DNA from: Tessaracoccus sp. MC1865
GTDB taxonomy: Bacteria; Actinomycetota; Actinomycetes; Propionibacteriales; Propionibacteriaceae
Assembly (NCBI RefSeq): GCF_017815535.1
Contig: NZ_CP072596.1
Location: 2,201,614-2,265,613, forward strand
Reading direction: 5' to 3'
DNA length: 64,000 nucleotides
Program-made: the position numbers and the translations under genes
The notes under the pieces: generated by a model
What the model was told of the DNA's origin: nothing
The model's database searches: none
Seen by the model: only the letters and a program-made list of their open reading frames with translations
In this document: positions 34,809-43,847 of the stretch, one piece after another
How positions within the stretch are numbered: the first letter of the stretch is position 1
Layout: each line of letters starts with the position of its first letter

Positions 34809-36758
34809 ATGACCCCTGCGATCGACTTCGAACATTCCGACCCCGCCGTGCGTCCACAGGACGATCTCTTCCGCCATGTCAACGGAACCTGGCTGCGGAC
34901 GGCCACCATCGAGCCTGACCAATCCTCAGCCGGCGGTTTCGTGGACCTGCGCAACGCCGCAGAACTGGACGTGCGCGCGATCGTGGAGGAGCAGCAGCAG
35001 AGCGACCCCACCAGCGACGAGGGCCGCATCGCCGCGCTCTACGCCTCCTTCATGGACACGGACCGCATCGAGGCGCTCGGCATCGAGCCGGTGCGCCCCA
35101 TCCTGGACACGATCGACGCGATCGACTCGCCCGTCGCCCTGGCCCGGCACCTCGGCTGGTCGCTGCGCCATGGGTTGAGCCCCTTGGTGCACCTCTACGA
35201 GGAATCAGACCCGGGAGACCCCAGCCGCTACGCCGTGTTCGCCTCCCAGGGTGGCCTGGGGCTGCCCGACGAGGCCTACTACCGCCTGGAGGAGCACGGC
35301 GAAATCCGGGAGAAGTACCTGGCGCACCTGACGCGGGTCTTCGAACTGGCCGGCTTCGAGCTGCCCGAGCAGCAGGCCCAGGCCGTCCTCGCCGTCGAGA
35401 CCGAGATCGCGTCACACCACTGGGACAGGGTCCGGTGCCGCGACCTGCGGGCGATGTACAACCCCACGTCGCTGGAGGACGTCATCTCCGCCACGCCGGG
35501 GTTCGACTGGGACGCGTTCCTCGAAGGCGCCGAGATCCCTCGCGGGAAGCTGGCTGAACTGATCGTCAGTCAGCCGTCGTTCCTCGAGGGGGTGGCCCCG
35601 GTGCTGGTGTCGGCGCCCCTCGACACGTGGCGGTCGTGGGCACGGTGGAAGGCGCTTTCGGGGCTGTCGGCCTACCTGTCCGAGGACCTCGTCGAGGCCC
35701 GCTTCGACTTCTACGAGAAGACGCTGGCGGGCAACGAGGAGCAGCGCCCCCGCTGGAAGCGCGGCCTCGCCCTGGTGGAGGGCGTGCTCGGTGAAGCCGT
35801 CGGCCGCCTCTACGTGGAGCGCCACTTCAAGCCCGAGGCGAAAGCCGCCATGGACGAGCTCGTGGGCAACCTGATGAGGGCCTACGAGAACTCCATCACG
35901 AAGCTGACCTGGATGACCGAGGAGACGCGGGCCGAGGCGCTGCGCAAACTCAGCAAGTTCACTCCCAAGATCGGTTACCCGGTGAAGTGGCGCGACTACT
36001 CGGCGCTGCCGGTCACCGCCGACGACCTGGTCGCCAACGTGCTCGCCGCCAACTCCTTCGAGCTGGACTACACCCTGGAGCGCATCGGTGGGCCGGTGGA
36101 CCGCGACGAGTGGCAGATGTTCCCGCAGACGGTCAACGCCTACTACCACCCGCTCCGCAACGAGATCGTGTTCCCGGCCGCAATCCTGCAGCCGCCCTTC
36201 TTCAACGCCGACGCGGACGACGCGGTCAACTACGGCGCCATCGGCGCGGTCATCGGCCACGAGATCGGGCACGGCTTCGACGACAAGGGCAGCACCTGCG
36301 ACGGCGACGGCCGCCTGCGTGACTGGTGGCAGCCCGCAGACCGGGAGGCCTTCGAGGCGCTCGCCGAGCGGCTGATCGGTCAGTATGAGGGCCTCATCCC
36401 GGAAGGCATCGAGGGCGCCGGCGTCAACGGCAGGCTCACCGTCGGGGAGAACATCGGCGACCTCGGCGGCCTGGGTATCGCCTACGACGCCTGGCTGCTG
36501 GCCGGCGGCGACCCCCATGGCGAGGCGGTCGACGGCCTGACCCCGGCCCAGCGCTTCTTCACCGGCTGGGCGCAGGCCTGGCGCGGCAAGCGGCGCCCCG
36601 AAGCCATGAAGGTCCTGTTGGCGACAGACCCGCACTCCCCCAACGAGTTCCGCTGCAATCAGATCGTGCGCAACCTCGACGCTTTCTACGGCGCCTTCGA
36701 GGTCAGCGACGACGACGCTCTCTGGCTCGCCCCTGAGGACCGCGTCACCATCTGGTGA
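34809..36758 (+). CDS. M13-family zinc metallopeptidase (neprilysin/PepO type)
   Basis: 649 aa, family length. The zinc site is HEIGH (IGHEIGHGFDDKG) and the third ligand Glu fits in TVGENIGDLGG. NAYYHPLRNEIVFPAAILQPPFF is the usual block before it. The N-terminal M13 domain starts RPQDDLFRHVNGTWL. No signal peptide is present, so it acts in the cytoplasm and degrades peptides. ATG at 34809 with AGGGTGG upstream; a GTG at 34800 is also in frame. A strong terminator follows. Confidence 0.93.
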   Translation: MTPAIDFEHSDPAVRPQDDLFRHVNGTWLRTATIEPDQSSAGGFVDLRNAAELDVRAIVEEQQQSDPTSDEGRIAALYASFMDTDRIEALGIEPVRPILDTIDAIDSPVALARHLGWSLRHGLSPLVHLYEESDPGDPSRYAVFASQGGLGLPDEAYYRLEEHGEIREKYLAHLTRVFELAGFELPEQQAQAVLAVETEIASHHWDRVRCRDLRAMYNPTSLEDVISATPGFDWDAFLEGAEIPRGKLAELIVSQPSFLEGVAPVLVSAPLDTWRSWARWKALSGLSAYLSEDLVEARFDFYEKTLAGNEEQRPRWKRGLALVEGVLGEAVGRLYVERHFKPEAKAAMDELVGNLMRAYENSITKLTWMTEETRAEALRKLSKFTPKIGYPVKWRDYSALPVTADDLVANVLAANSFELDYTLERIGGPVDRDEWQMFPQTVNAYYHPLRNEIVFPAAILQPPFFNADADDAVNYGAIGAVIGHEIGHGFDDKGSTCDGDGRLRDWWQPADREAFEALAERLIGQYEGLIPEGIEGAGVNGRLTVGENIGDLGGLGIAYDAWLLAGGDPHGEAVDGLTPAQRFFTGWAQAWRGKRRPEAMKVLLATDPHSPNEFRCNQIVRNLDAFYGAFEVSDDDALWLAPEDRVTIW

Positions 36759-36770
36759 TCTCGGAGGAGA

Positions 36771-36807
36771 GGGCTGGAGCGCTGATCATGGCGCTCCAGC
36801 CCTTTTT
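36771..36807 (+). terminator. Intrinsic terminator after the M13 peptidase
   Basis: Perfect 12-bp stem (36771-36782 with 36791-36802), 8-nt loop TGATCATG and a TTTTT run. It separates the kor/peptidase group from the sugar operon. Confidence 0.88.
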
Positions 36808-36841
36808 GCGTTTACCCTTGTCAATGCCATTTCGCGCAGTT

Positions 36842-36855
36842 TGAGATCGCTCTCA
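36842..36855. promoter_or_regulatory. LacI-type operator, upstream copy
   Basis: TGAGATCGCTCTCA is a near-palindrome, one mismatch from TGAGAGCGCTCTCA. The LacI-family regulator at 41571 is the likely ligand. Confidence 0.6.
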
Positions 36856-36888
36856 TGTCTCGATTTGATAACAGAACCCCGCTTCAGC

Positions 36889-36917
36889 TTGACGTACGGC
36901 GCGCGAACGATGACAGT
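36889..36917 (+). promoter_or_regulatory. Candidate promoter of the sugar operon
   Basis: -35 TTGACG (36889-36894) followed 15 to 17 nt later by a weak -10 around ATGACA/GACAGT. The downstream operator would lie at the transcription start. Confidence 0.4.
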
Positions 36918-36924
36918 TGCTCCA

Positions 36925-36938
36925 TGAGAGCGCTCCCA
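36925..36938. promoter_or_regulatory. LacI-type operator, downstream copy
   Basis: TGAGAGCGCTCCCA matches the LacI-family consensus TGGGAGCGCTCCCA except at one position. Its centre is 83 bp from the upstream operator, about eight helical turns, which would allow a looped repressor. Confidence 0.65.
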
Positions 36939-36970
36939 CGGAGCGCACGGACATTGACGAAGGAGTCATA

Positions 36971-38251
36971 GTGAAGAAGCGTTCCATCGCCCTGGTCAGT
37001 GCGCTGGCCATCGGGCTCACCGCCTGTTCCGCCAGCGCGGAGCCTGCCGACAACGAGACCGGAGCCAGCAGCGACGAGCAGATCACCCTGCGCGTGGCCA
37101 CGTTCAATGAATTCGGCTACGAGGATCTCTTCCAGGACTACATGGATGAGCACCCCAACGTGAAGATCGAGCACAAGAAGGCCGCCACCACCGATGAGGC
37201 CCGCGACAACCTCAACACCCGCCTGGCCGCCGGCTCCGGCCTCTCCGACATCGAAGCCGTCGAGGTCGACTGGCTGCCCGAACTGATGCAGTACGCCGAT
37301 AAGTTCGTCGATCTCAAGAACGACGACGTCGAGGGCCGCTGGCTCGACTGGAAGGAAGCCTCCGCCACCACCGCCGACGGCCAGCTGATCGGCTACGGCA
37401 CCGACATCGGCCCCGAGGCCGTGTGCTACCGCTCGGACCTCTTCGAGGCCGCCGGCCTGCCGTCGGACCGGGAAGCGGTCGCCGACCTCCTCGAGGGCGA
37501 CTGGGACACCTACTTCAACGTCGGCAAGGACTTCGTCGCCAAGTCCGACGCCGCCTGGTACGACTCCTCCGACGCCACCTTCCAGGGCATGGTCAACCAG
37601 GTCGCCACCCCCTTCGAGAACGAGGACGGCACGCCCATCCCGCTGGGCGAGAACACCGAGATCAAGGCCATCTACGACCAGATCATGCAGGCCAAGGCCG
37701 ACGACCTCTCCGCCGGGTACGCCCAGTGGAGTGAGGACTGGACCGCGGCCTTCCAGAACGACGGCTTCGCCACGATGCTGTGCCCCGGCTGGATGATGGG
37801 CGTCATCGAGGGCAACGCGGCCGGCGTGACCGGCTGGGACGTGGCTGACGTGTTCCCCGGCGGCGGCGGCAACTGGGGCGGCTCGTTCCTGACCGTTCCC
37901 GAGCAGTCGGCCAACCCCGAGGCCGCCCGCGAGCTCGCGGCGTGGCTGACGGCCCCCGAGCAGCAGATCAAGGCTTTCATGTCGAAGGGCACCTTCCCCT
38001 CGCAGGTCGACGCCCTGGACAGTGAAGAGCTCCTCGGCCAGACCAACGAGTTCTTCAACGGCGCCCCCACCGGCGAGATCCTCGCCAACCGTGCGGCCGC
38101 CGTCGACGTCACCCCCTTCAAGGGACCGAACTACTTCTCGATCCGCGCCACCGTCACCGATGCGCTGAACCGCGTCGAGTCCGGCACCGACGACGCGGCG
38201 TCGTCGTGGGACAAGGCCATCGAAGCCTACGAGGCCCTCGGCCTCAACTGA
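36971..38251 (+). CDS. Carbohydrate ABC transporter substrate-binding lipoprotein
   Basis: 426-aa extracytoplasmic solute-binding protein of family 1. A lipoprotein signal ends at the lipobox LTAC (Cys near residue 19). The body has the usual alternating domain pattern with WLPELMQYADKFVDL and GWMMGVIEGNAAG. The GTG at 36971 has GAAGGAG upstream. It is the first gene of the sugar operon. The linked GH1 enzyme suggests a beta-glucoside or cellobiose-like substrate. Confidence 0.93.
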   Translation: MKKRSIALVSALAIGLTACSASAEPADNETGASSDEQITLRVATFNEFGYEDLFQDYMDEHPNVKIEHKKAATTDEARDNLNTRLAAGSGLSDIEAVEVDWLPELMQYADKFVDLKNDDVEGRWLDWKEASATTADGQLIGYGTDIGPEAVCYRSDLFEAAGLPSDREAVADLLEGDWDTYFNVGKDFVAKSDAAWYDSSDATFQGMVNQVATPFENEDGTPIPLGENTEIKAIYDQIMQAKADDLSAGYAQWSEDWTAAFQNDGFATMLCPGWMMGVIEGNAAGVTGWDVADVFPGGGGNWGGSFLTVPEQSANPEAARELAAWLTAPEQQIKAFMSKGTFPSQVDALDSEELLGQTNEFFNGAPTGEILANRAAAVDVTPFKGPNYFSIRATVTDALNRVESGTDDAASSWDKAIEAYEALGLN

Positions 38252-38261
38252 TCCCCGACTG

Positions 38262-38290
38262 GGTGGGCCCGGCGCTCCGCCGGGCCCACC
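38262..38290 (+). repeat. 13-bp hairpin between binding protein and permease
   Basis: Perfect 13-bp stem (38262-38274 with 38278-38290), 3-nt loop, no T-run. It lies 10 nt after the lipoprotein stop. Such hairpins protect the binding-protein mRNA and let it be made in excess over the permeases. Confidence 0.8.
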
Positions 38291-38310
38291 ACACACCCAA
38301 GGAACTGCGA

Positions 38311-39264
38311 ATGCCATCCATGACCACCTGGCGGCAGCGGGCGAACCGCTGGGACGTCAAGTACTCGCCCTACCTGTACATCAGCCCCTTCTTCATCCTC
38401 TTCGCGATCGTGGGGCTCTACCCCCTCATCTACACCGCCTGGGTCTCCGTGCACGACTGGCACCTGATCGGCGGCCAGGGAGACTTCGTCGGGCTGCAGA
38501 ACTTCATCGACGTCCTGCAGCAACCGCGCTTCTACAACGCGCTGCGCAACACGTTCTCGATCTTCCTGCTGTCGTCCGTGCCCCAGCTCATCGCGGCGAT
38601 CTTCATCGCGTGGATGCTCGACGCCAACCTGCGGTCCAAGACCCTGTGGCGCATGGGCGTCCTCCTGCCCTACGTGGTGGCGCCGGTGGCGGTCTCCCTG
38701 ATCTTCTCCAAGCTCTTCGCGGACAGCTCCGGCCTGATCAACACCCTGCTCGGCCAGATCGGGATGAACCCCGTGGGCTGGCACTCCGACAGCTTCGCCG
38801 CCCACGTGGCGATCGCGACGATGGTGAACTTCCGGTGGACCGGCTACAACACGCTGATCTTCCTGGCCGCCATGCAGGCCGTGCCGCGCGAGCTCTATGA
38901 GGCCGCCGTCGTCGACGGGGCCAACCGGGTCCAGCAGTTCTTCTCCGTGACGCTGCCGTCGCTGCGTCCCACGATGATCTTCGTCATCATCACCTCCACC
39001 ATCGGTGGCCTGCAGATCTTCGACGAGCCGCGCATGTTCGACCAGCTGGGTCAGGGCGGCGCGGACCGGCAGTGGCAGACGCTGACCATGTACCTCTACG
39101 AACTGGGCTGGGGGCCGCAACGCAGCTTCGGCCGGGCCTCCGCGGTGGCGTGGCTGCTGTTCCTCATCATCATCGTCATCGGCGTGATCAACTTCTGGCT
39201 GACCAGCCGCATCTCCAGTTCCGAGGGCCGCAAGGCCAGGCAGCGCACCAAGGAGGCCGTGTGA
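38311..39264 (+). CDS. Sugar ABC transporter permease (MalF-like)
   Basis: 317 aa, six membrane segments. The EAA loop is clear: ELYEAAVVDGANRVQQFFSVTLPSLRP. ATG at 38311 with AAGGAA upstream. Its stop overlaps the start of the second permease (TGATG). Confidence 0.93.
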   Translation: MPSMTTWRQRANRWDVKYSPYLYISPFFILFAIVGLYPLIYTAWVSVHDWHLIGGQGDFVGLQNFIDVLQQPRFYNALRNTFSIFLLSSVPQLIAAIFIAWMLDANLRSKTLWRMGVLLPYVVAPVAVSLIFSKLFADSSGLINTLLGQIGMNPVGWHSDSFAAHVAIATMVNFRWTGYNTLIFLAAMQAVPRELYEAAVVDGANRVQQFFSVTLPSLRPTMIFVIITSTIGGLQIFDEPRMFDQLGQGGADRQWQTLTMYLYELGWGPQRSFGRASAVAWLLFLIIIVIGVINFWLTSRISSSEGRKARQRTKEAV

Positions 39265-40169
39265 TGCATTCGACACCCATGATCGAACAGACCGCGGGCA
39301 AGGGCGCGGCCCGCTACGCACGCCGCAAGCTGGGGCTGGTCTCCGGCAGGCGCCGGGCCGGGTGGGGCACGTACGCGACCCTGACGCTGGTGCTGCTCAT
39401 CTCCATCTACCCCCTGTACTACGCCATCCAGCTGGCGAGTTCCGACGCGGCCACCATCGCCCGCAACCCCATCCCGCCCCTGCTGCCGCAGGGCAACCTC
39501 ATCGAGAACCTCAACCGGGTACTCAACTCCGACATCAACTTCTGGCGGGCCTTCACCAACAGCGTCATCGTCTCGACGGTCACGTCGGTGTTCCTCGTGA
39601 TCTTCTCGACGCTGGCGGGCTACGCGTTCGCCAAACTGCGCTTCCGCGGCAGGGGGCCGCTGCTGATCTTCGTCATCGCCACCATGGCCGTGCCGATGCA
39701 GCTGGGCATCGTCCCGCTGTTCATCGTCATGAGTGAACTGGGGCTCACGGGCAGCCTCGCCGCCGTCATCATCCCCAACATCGTCACCGCTTTCGGCGTG
39801 TTCTGGATGACCCAGTACCTGAGCCAGGCGCTGCCCTACGAGCTGATCGAAGCGGCCCGCGTCGACGGCTGCTCCATGATCAGCACGTTCCGCCACGTCG
39901 CGCTCCCTGCCGCGATGCCGGCGGCCGCGATGCTCGCCCTGTTCACCTTCGTGGCCCAATGGACCAACTTCTTCTGGCCGTTCATCGTCCTCGATGCCAG
40001 CAACCCCACGCTCCCCGTGGCGTTGCAGCTGCTGCAGTCCAGCTACTTCAAGGACTACTCCCTCATCATGGCCGGCGTAATCATCTCCACCGTGCCGCTC
40101 ATCATCGTTTTCATCATCACAGGACGTCGGCTCGTCGCCGGCGTCATGGAAGGAGCAGTGAAGGGATGA
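39264..40169 (+). CDS. Sugar ABC transporter permease (MalG-like)
   Basis: 301 aa, six membrane segments after a basic N-terminus. The EAA loop is YELIEAARVDGCSMISTFRHVALP. The ATG at 39264 has AAGGAGG upstream. The stop overlaps the GH1 gene (ATGA). No ATPase gene lies in this operon, so a shared MsiK-like ATPase elsewhere would be needed. Confidence 0.93.
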   Translation: MHSTPMIEQTAGKGAARYARRKLGLVSGRRRAGWGTYATLTLVLLISIYPLYYAIQLASSDAATIARNPIPPLLPQGNLIENLNRVLNSDINFWRAFTNSVIVSTVTSVFLVIFSTLAGYAFAKLRFRGRGPLLIFVIATMAVPMQLGIVPLFIVMSELGLTGSLAAVIIPNIVTAFGVFWMTQYLSQALPYELIEAARVDGCSMISTFRHVALPAAMPAAAMLALFTFVAQWTNFFWPFIVLDASNPTLPVALQLLQSSYFKDYSLIMAGVIISTVPLIIVFIITGRRLVAGVMEGAVKG

Positions 40170-41560
40170 CCCCCGTCACCTTTACCCCCGACTTCATCTT
40201 CGGCGCAGCCACGGCCGCCTTCCAGATCGAGGGCGCCAGCACCGAGGACGGCCGCGTGCCGTCCATCTGGGACACGTTCTGTGCCACCCCGGGCAAGGTC
40301 GTCGGCGGCGACACCGGTGAGGTGGCGTGCGACCACTACCACCGCATGCCGCAGGACGTCGCCCTCATGAAGGAACTGGGGCTCCAGGCCTACCGGTTCT
40401 CGACGGCCTGGCCCCGCGTGGTGCCCGCCCCCGGTGAGGTCAACCAGAAGGGTCTCGACTTCTACTCGCGGCTCGTGGACGAGCTCCTGGCCGATGGCAT
40501 CAAGCCGTGGCTGACCCTGTACCACTGGGACCTGCCCCAGTACGAGCAGGACAGGGGCGGCTGGACCAACCGCGACACCGCCCACCGGTTCGCCGACTAC
40601 GCCGAGGTGATGTACCGCGCCTTGGGCGACCGGGTCGACATCTGGACCACGCTCAACGAGCCCTGGTGCTCCGCGTTCCTGGGCTACGCGAACGGCGAGC
40701 ACGCCCCGGGCCACCAGGACGGACGCGAGGCACTGGCCGCGGCCCACCACCTCCTCCTGGGGCACGGGCTGGCCGTGACGCGGCTGCGTGAGCTCGGTCT
40801 CGCACAGCCGAAGCAGGTGGGGATCACCATCAACCCCAGCATCCACCACCCGGCAGACCCGGACAGCGCCGCCGACCGCGACGCCGCCCGGCGGCACGAC
40901 GCCCTGCGCAACCGCATCTGGCTGGACCCCCTCTTCACGGCGGAGTACCCGGCAGACCTCATCGCCGACATGGGCGACCTCTGGCCCGCGGAACTGATCC
41001 TCGACGGGGACCTGGAGATCATCTCCCAGCCCATCGACGTGCTCGGCATCAACTTCTACAACGGTGAGACCACCGCCGCTGTCCCGGGCGCCGACGTCGA
41101 CTCCCCCGGCTCGCCGCACCCGCGCACCGGCGACACCACGGGCGTCGGCCGCGACGTCCCCCTGACCGCCATGGGCTGGGAGGTCTACGCGCCGGACTTC
41201 ACCGACGTGCTGGTGCGCCTGAGCCGCGACTGGGCCGCCCCGCACGGGGCCTACCTCGTCGTGACCGAGAACGGGGCCGCCTTCAACGACGTGCCGGACG
41301 CCGAGGGCTTCGTGGCCGACGCCGACCGCAGCGACTACCTCTACCAGCACATCGGTGCCGTCCACGACGCCATCGAGGCCGGCGCCGACGTCAGGGGCTA
41401 CCTCGCCTGGTCGTTGCTGGACAACTTCGAATGGGCCTGGGGCTACGAGAAGCGCTTCGGCATCGTCCACGTGGATTATGACACCCAGGTGCGCACGCCC
41501 AAGGCTTCTGCCCGTTGGTACGCTGATGTGATCCGTTCACGCGAACTGGCCAAGCCGTAA
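40166..41560 (+). CDS. GH1 beta-glycosidase (beta-glucosidase type)
   Basis: Cytoplasmic retaining glycosidase, 464 aa. Acid/base Glu165 is in TLNEPWC and nucleophile Glu368 in VTENGAAF; the N-terminal FIFGAATAAFQIEGA signature is intact. AGGGATG start overlaps the permease stop. It should cleave the imported disaccharide or glycoside after uptake. Substrate preference (glucose, galactose or other) cannot be read from sequence. Confidence 0.95.
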   Translation: MTPVTFTPDFIFGAATAAFQIEGASTEDGRVPSIWDTFCATPGKVVGGDTGEVACDHYHRMPQDVALMKELGLQAYRFSTAWPRVVPAPGEVNQKGLDFYSRLVDELLADGIKPWLTLYHWDLPQYEQDRGGWTNRDTAHRFADYAEVMYRALGDRVDIWTTLNEPWCSAFLGYANGEHAPGHQDGREALAAAHHLLLGHGLAVTRLRELGLAQPKQVGITINPSIHHPADPDSAADRDAARRHDALRNRIWLDPLFTAEYPADLIADMGDLWPAELILDGDLEIISQPIDVLGINFYNGETTAAVPGADVDSPGSPHPRTGDTTGVGRDVPLTAMGWEVYAPDFTDVLVRLSRDWAAPHGAYLVVTENGAAFNDVPDAEGFVADADRSDYLYQHIGAVHDAIEAGADVRGYLAWSLLDNFEWAWGYEKRFGIVHVDYDTQVRTPKASARWYADVIRSRELAKP

Positions 41561-41570
41561 GAAGGATGAG

Positions 41571-42584
41571 ATGACTCTCAACGGTCGCCCGCCGACACTC
41601 GAAGACGTGGCACGCCTCGCCGGTGTGTCGCGGGCGACCGCTTCCCGCGCCATCATCGAACCCGCCAAGGTGTCGGAGGAGCGCCGCTCCGCCGTCGAGG
41701 AGGCGATGGCCCGCCTGGGCTACGTCCCCAACGCCGCGGCCCGCAGCCTGGTGACGCGCCGAACCATGTCGATCGCCGTCGTCGTGCCCGAACCCACGCG
41801 CACGGTGTTCGAGGACCCCTTCTTCCAGGCCGCCATCGGCGGCATCAACTCCGTGCTCACCGGCGCCGACTACCAGCTGGTCCTCCTGATGGGAGACCCG
41901 CAGGGGCAGACGCAGCGGGTGCGCCATTACCTGCGCTCCCGCCTGGCCGACGGCATCGTCGTGGTGTCCCACCACGGGTCCGACGGCGTGGTGGAGACCG
42001 CCGTGGCTGCGGGCGTGCCCACCGTGCTGGTGGGGCGTCCGTTCAGCGGCGCCGTCAATGTCGCCTACAGCGACCTGGACAACGTGCTGGGCGGCCGGCT
42101 CGCCACCCGGCACCTGATCGAGCAGGGCTGCTCGACCATCGGCATCGTCACCGGCCCGCTGGACATGGTGGGCGCCCGCGACAGGTTCCAGGGTTGGCGC
42201 ACCGAGCTCGCCGAGCACGGCAAGGCGGCCGGCGGCATCTGGCATGGCGACTTCGACCGTGACTCCGGCCTCTCCGCAGGGCACGAGATCGCCACCGGTG
42301 CGGTGAAGCTCGACGGGCTCTTCGTCTCCTCAGACCTCATGGCGCTGGGGGTGCTGGAATCGCTCGCGGAGCACGGCGTACGGGTTCCGGACGACCTGCG
42401 CGTGGTGGGCTTTGACGACATCAGCCTGGCCGCCTATGCGAGGCCCTCCCTCACGACTGTCACGAACTCCGGTTTCGCGCTTGCCGCCGCCGCCGCCGAG
42501 CTGCTGATCCAGCAGCTCCAGACCGGGGTGATCCCGGAACCCAGGATCCTGCATCCCGATCTCATCGTCCGCGAATCGGCCTGA
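41571..42584 (+). CDS. LacI-family transcriptional regulator
   Basis: 337 aa. The N-terminal HTH and hinge (TLEDVARLAGVSRATASRAI...RLGYVPNAAARSL) are followed by a periplasmic-binding-protein-like sensor domain. It lies 10 nt after the GH1 gene at the end of the sugar operon. The two operators at 36842 and 36925 fit its expected half-sites, so it probably represses its own operon until a sugar ligand binds. Confidence 0.93.
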   Translation: MTLNGRPPTLEDVARLAGVSRATASRAIIEPAKVSEERRSAVEEAMARLGYVPNAAARSLVTRRTMSIAVVVPEPTRTVFEDPFFQAAIGGINSVLTGADYQLVLLMGDPQGQTQRVRHYLRSRLADGIVVVSHHGSDGVVETAVAAGVPTVLVGRPFSGAVNVAYSDLDNVLGGRLATRHLIEQGCSTIGIVTGPLDMVGARDRFQGWRTELAEHGKAAGGIWHGDFDRDSGLSAGHEIATGAVKLDGLFVSSDLMALGVLESLAEHGVRVPDDLRVVGFDDISLAAYARPSLTTVTNSGFALAAAAAELLIQQLQTGVIPEPRILHPDLIVRESA

Positions 42585-42605
42585 GCGCTCATCTGATCCG
42601 GGCAG

Positions 42606-43754
42606 TCAGGGGAGGCGCTCGCGCAATGCGATGGCGACCGCCGCCAGCGCCACTGCGGCAGCGGTGACGACGAAGGCCTGGGCGAAGCCGAACCCGCCGG
42701 CCAGCGCACCGATCGCCATGGCGCCGACGCCGGTGCCGACGTCGAAGCCCACGTTCCAGATCACCGAGGTGGAGGCACGGTTCTCCTCCCCCGCCTCCAC
42801 GAACGAGCGCACCAGCGTCACCGTCTGCAGCGCACCGTAGGCCAAGCCCAGCAGGGCGGCGCCGACGATCATCCACGCGGGCTGCCCCCACCGGAGCGAA
42901 GCCGCGATGCCCGCCACGCCCAGCGCGGCCACCCCGAGCAGCGACCAGATGAACGGCCTGGTGCCGTAGCGGTCGCTCAGCCCCCCGACCAGGTAGCGCC
43001 CCACGGCGGCCAACCCGGTCACGGCGAGCAGGACCGTCATTGCCACGAGGGGGTCGCTGACCAGCTGCGGCGCGAACGTCAGCACCGCACCCCCGGAGGC
43101 CGTCACCAACAGCAGGGCGGCCACGGGCATCCAGATCAACGGGAGGACGCGCAGCAGCGGCGCGCCGGCCGAGGACGCCCCGGGGTCGCCGGCCGTCTGC
43201 CGGGAGATCTGCCGCCCGAGTTCCGCCACCCAGAGGAGCGCGACCAGCGGAAGCAGACCGAGGACGAGCGTCCAGCGCACGCCGATGAGGTCAGCCAGCA
43301 AGGGCGCCACCGACATCAGCACCAGCTGCGGAATGGAGACGGCGAGGCCGTAGAGACCGACGCCTCGACCGCGTGCTTCTGGCGGGGTCAGGAGCGCCAC
43401 CGCGGTGGCACCGCAGACCGTGATGATGCCGAAGCCGACGCCCCGCATGGCGTTGGTGCCGAGTACCACCCAGAGGTCCGGGCTGATGGCCTGCAGCGCG
43501 GCGGGGATCCCCAGCGCCAGGAGACCGAGCGAGAGCGTGCGGGTCCAGCCCCATTTCGCCAGCCACCGGTTGACCTGTAGCTGGGTGAGGACGGTGGTGG
43601 CCATGAGCACCGTGGTGGCCATGCCGGAGCCGAACTCCGCCGCGCCGCCCCGGGCGGCCCACAGCGGGGAGATGGGCAGCAACAGCGCGAACCCGGCGAA
43701 CGCCACGGAGGCGGTCAGCAGGATCAGCGGCATACCCGGCGCGCGCAGCACCAC
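42606..43754 (-). CDS. MFS transporter
   Basis: 382 aa with about 12 hydrophobic helices. It begins GMPLILLTASVAFAGFALLLPISPLW, and the cytoplasmic loop between helices 2 and 3 has NRWLAKWGWTRTL. The start is GTG at 43754, with GGAG upstream. It is convergent with the LacI gene. Short and YfcJ/YnfM-like; the substrate is unknown. Confidence 0.88.
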   Translation of the reverse strand: MVLRAPGMPLILLTASVAFAGFALLLPISPLWAARGGAAEFGSGMATTVLMATTVLTQLQVNRWLAKWGWTRTLSLGLLALGIPAALQAISPDLWVVLGTNAMRGVGFGIITVCGATAVALLTPPEARGRGVGLYGLAVSIPQLVLMSVAPLLADLIGVRWTLVLGLLPLVALLWVAELGRQISRQTAGDPGASSAGAPLLRVLPLIWMPVAALLLVTASGGAVLTFAPQLVSDPLVAMTVLLAVTGLAAVGRYLVGGLSDRYGTRPFIWSLLGVAALGVAGIAASLRWGQPAWMIVGAALLGLAYGALQTVTLVRSFVEAGEENRASTSVIWNVGFDVGTGVGAMAIGALAGGFGFAQAFVVTAAAVALAAVAIALRERLP

Positions 43755-43847
43755 GAGGCATCACTCCAAGAGCTAGGGGGAATCAACCGCCTCACTCTAC
43801 CCGCACGAACGGTGGGCGCCGCCTCGTCGGACGCCCGGCCGGGTGGC

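Noticed and set aside
42585-42605. Terminator between the LacI and MFS genes
   Set aside because: The 21-nt gap has no stem of useful length.
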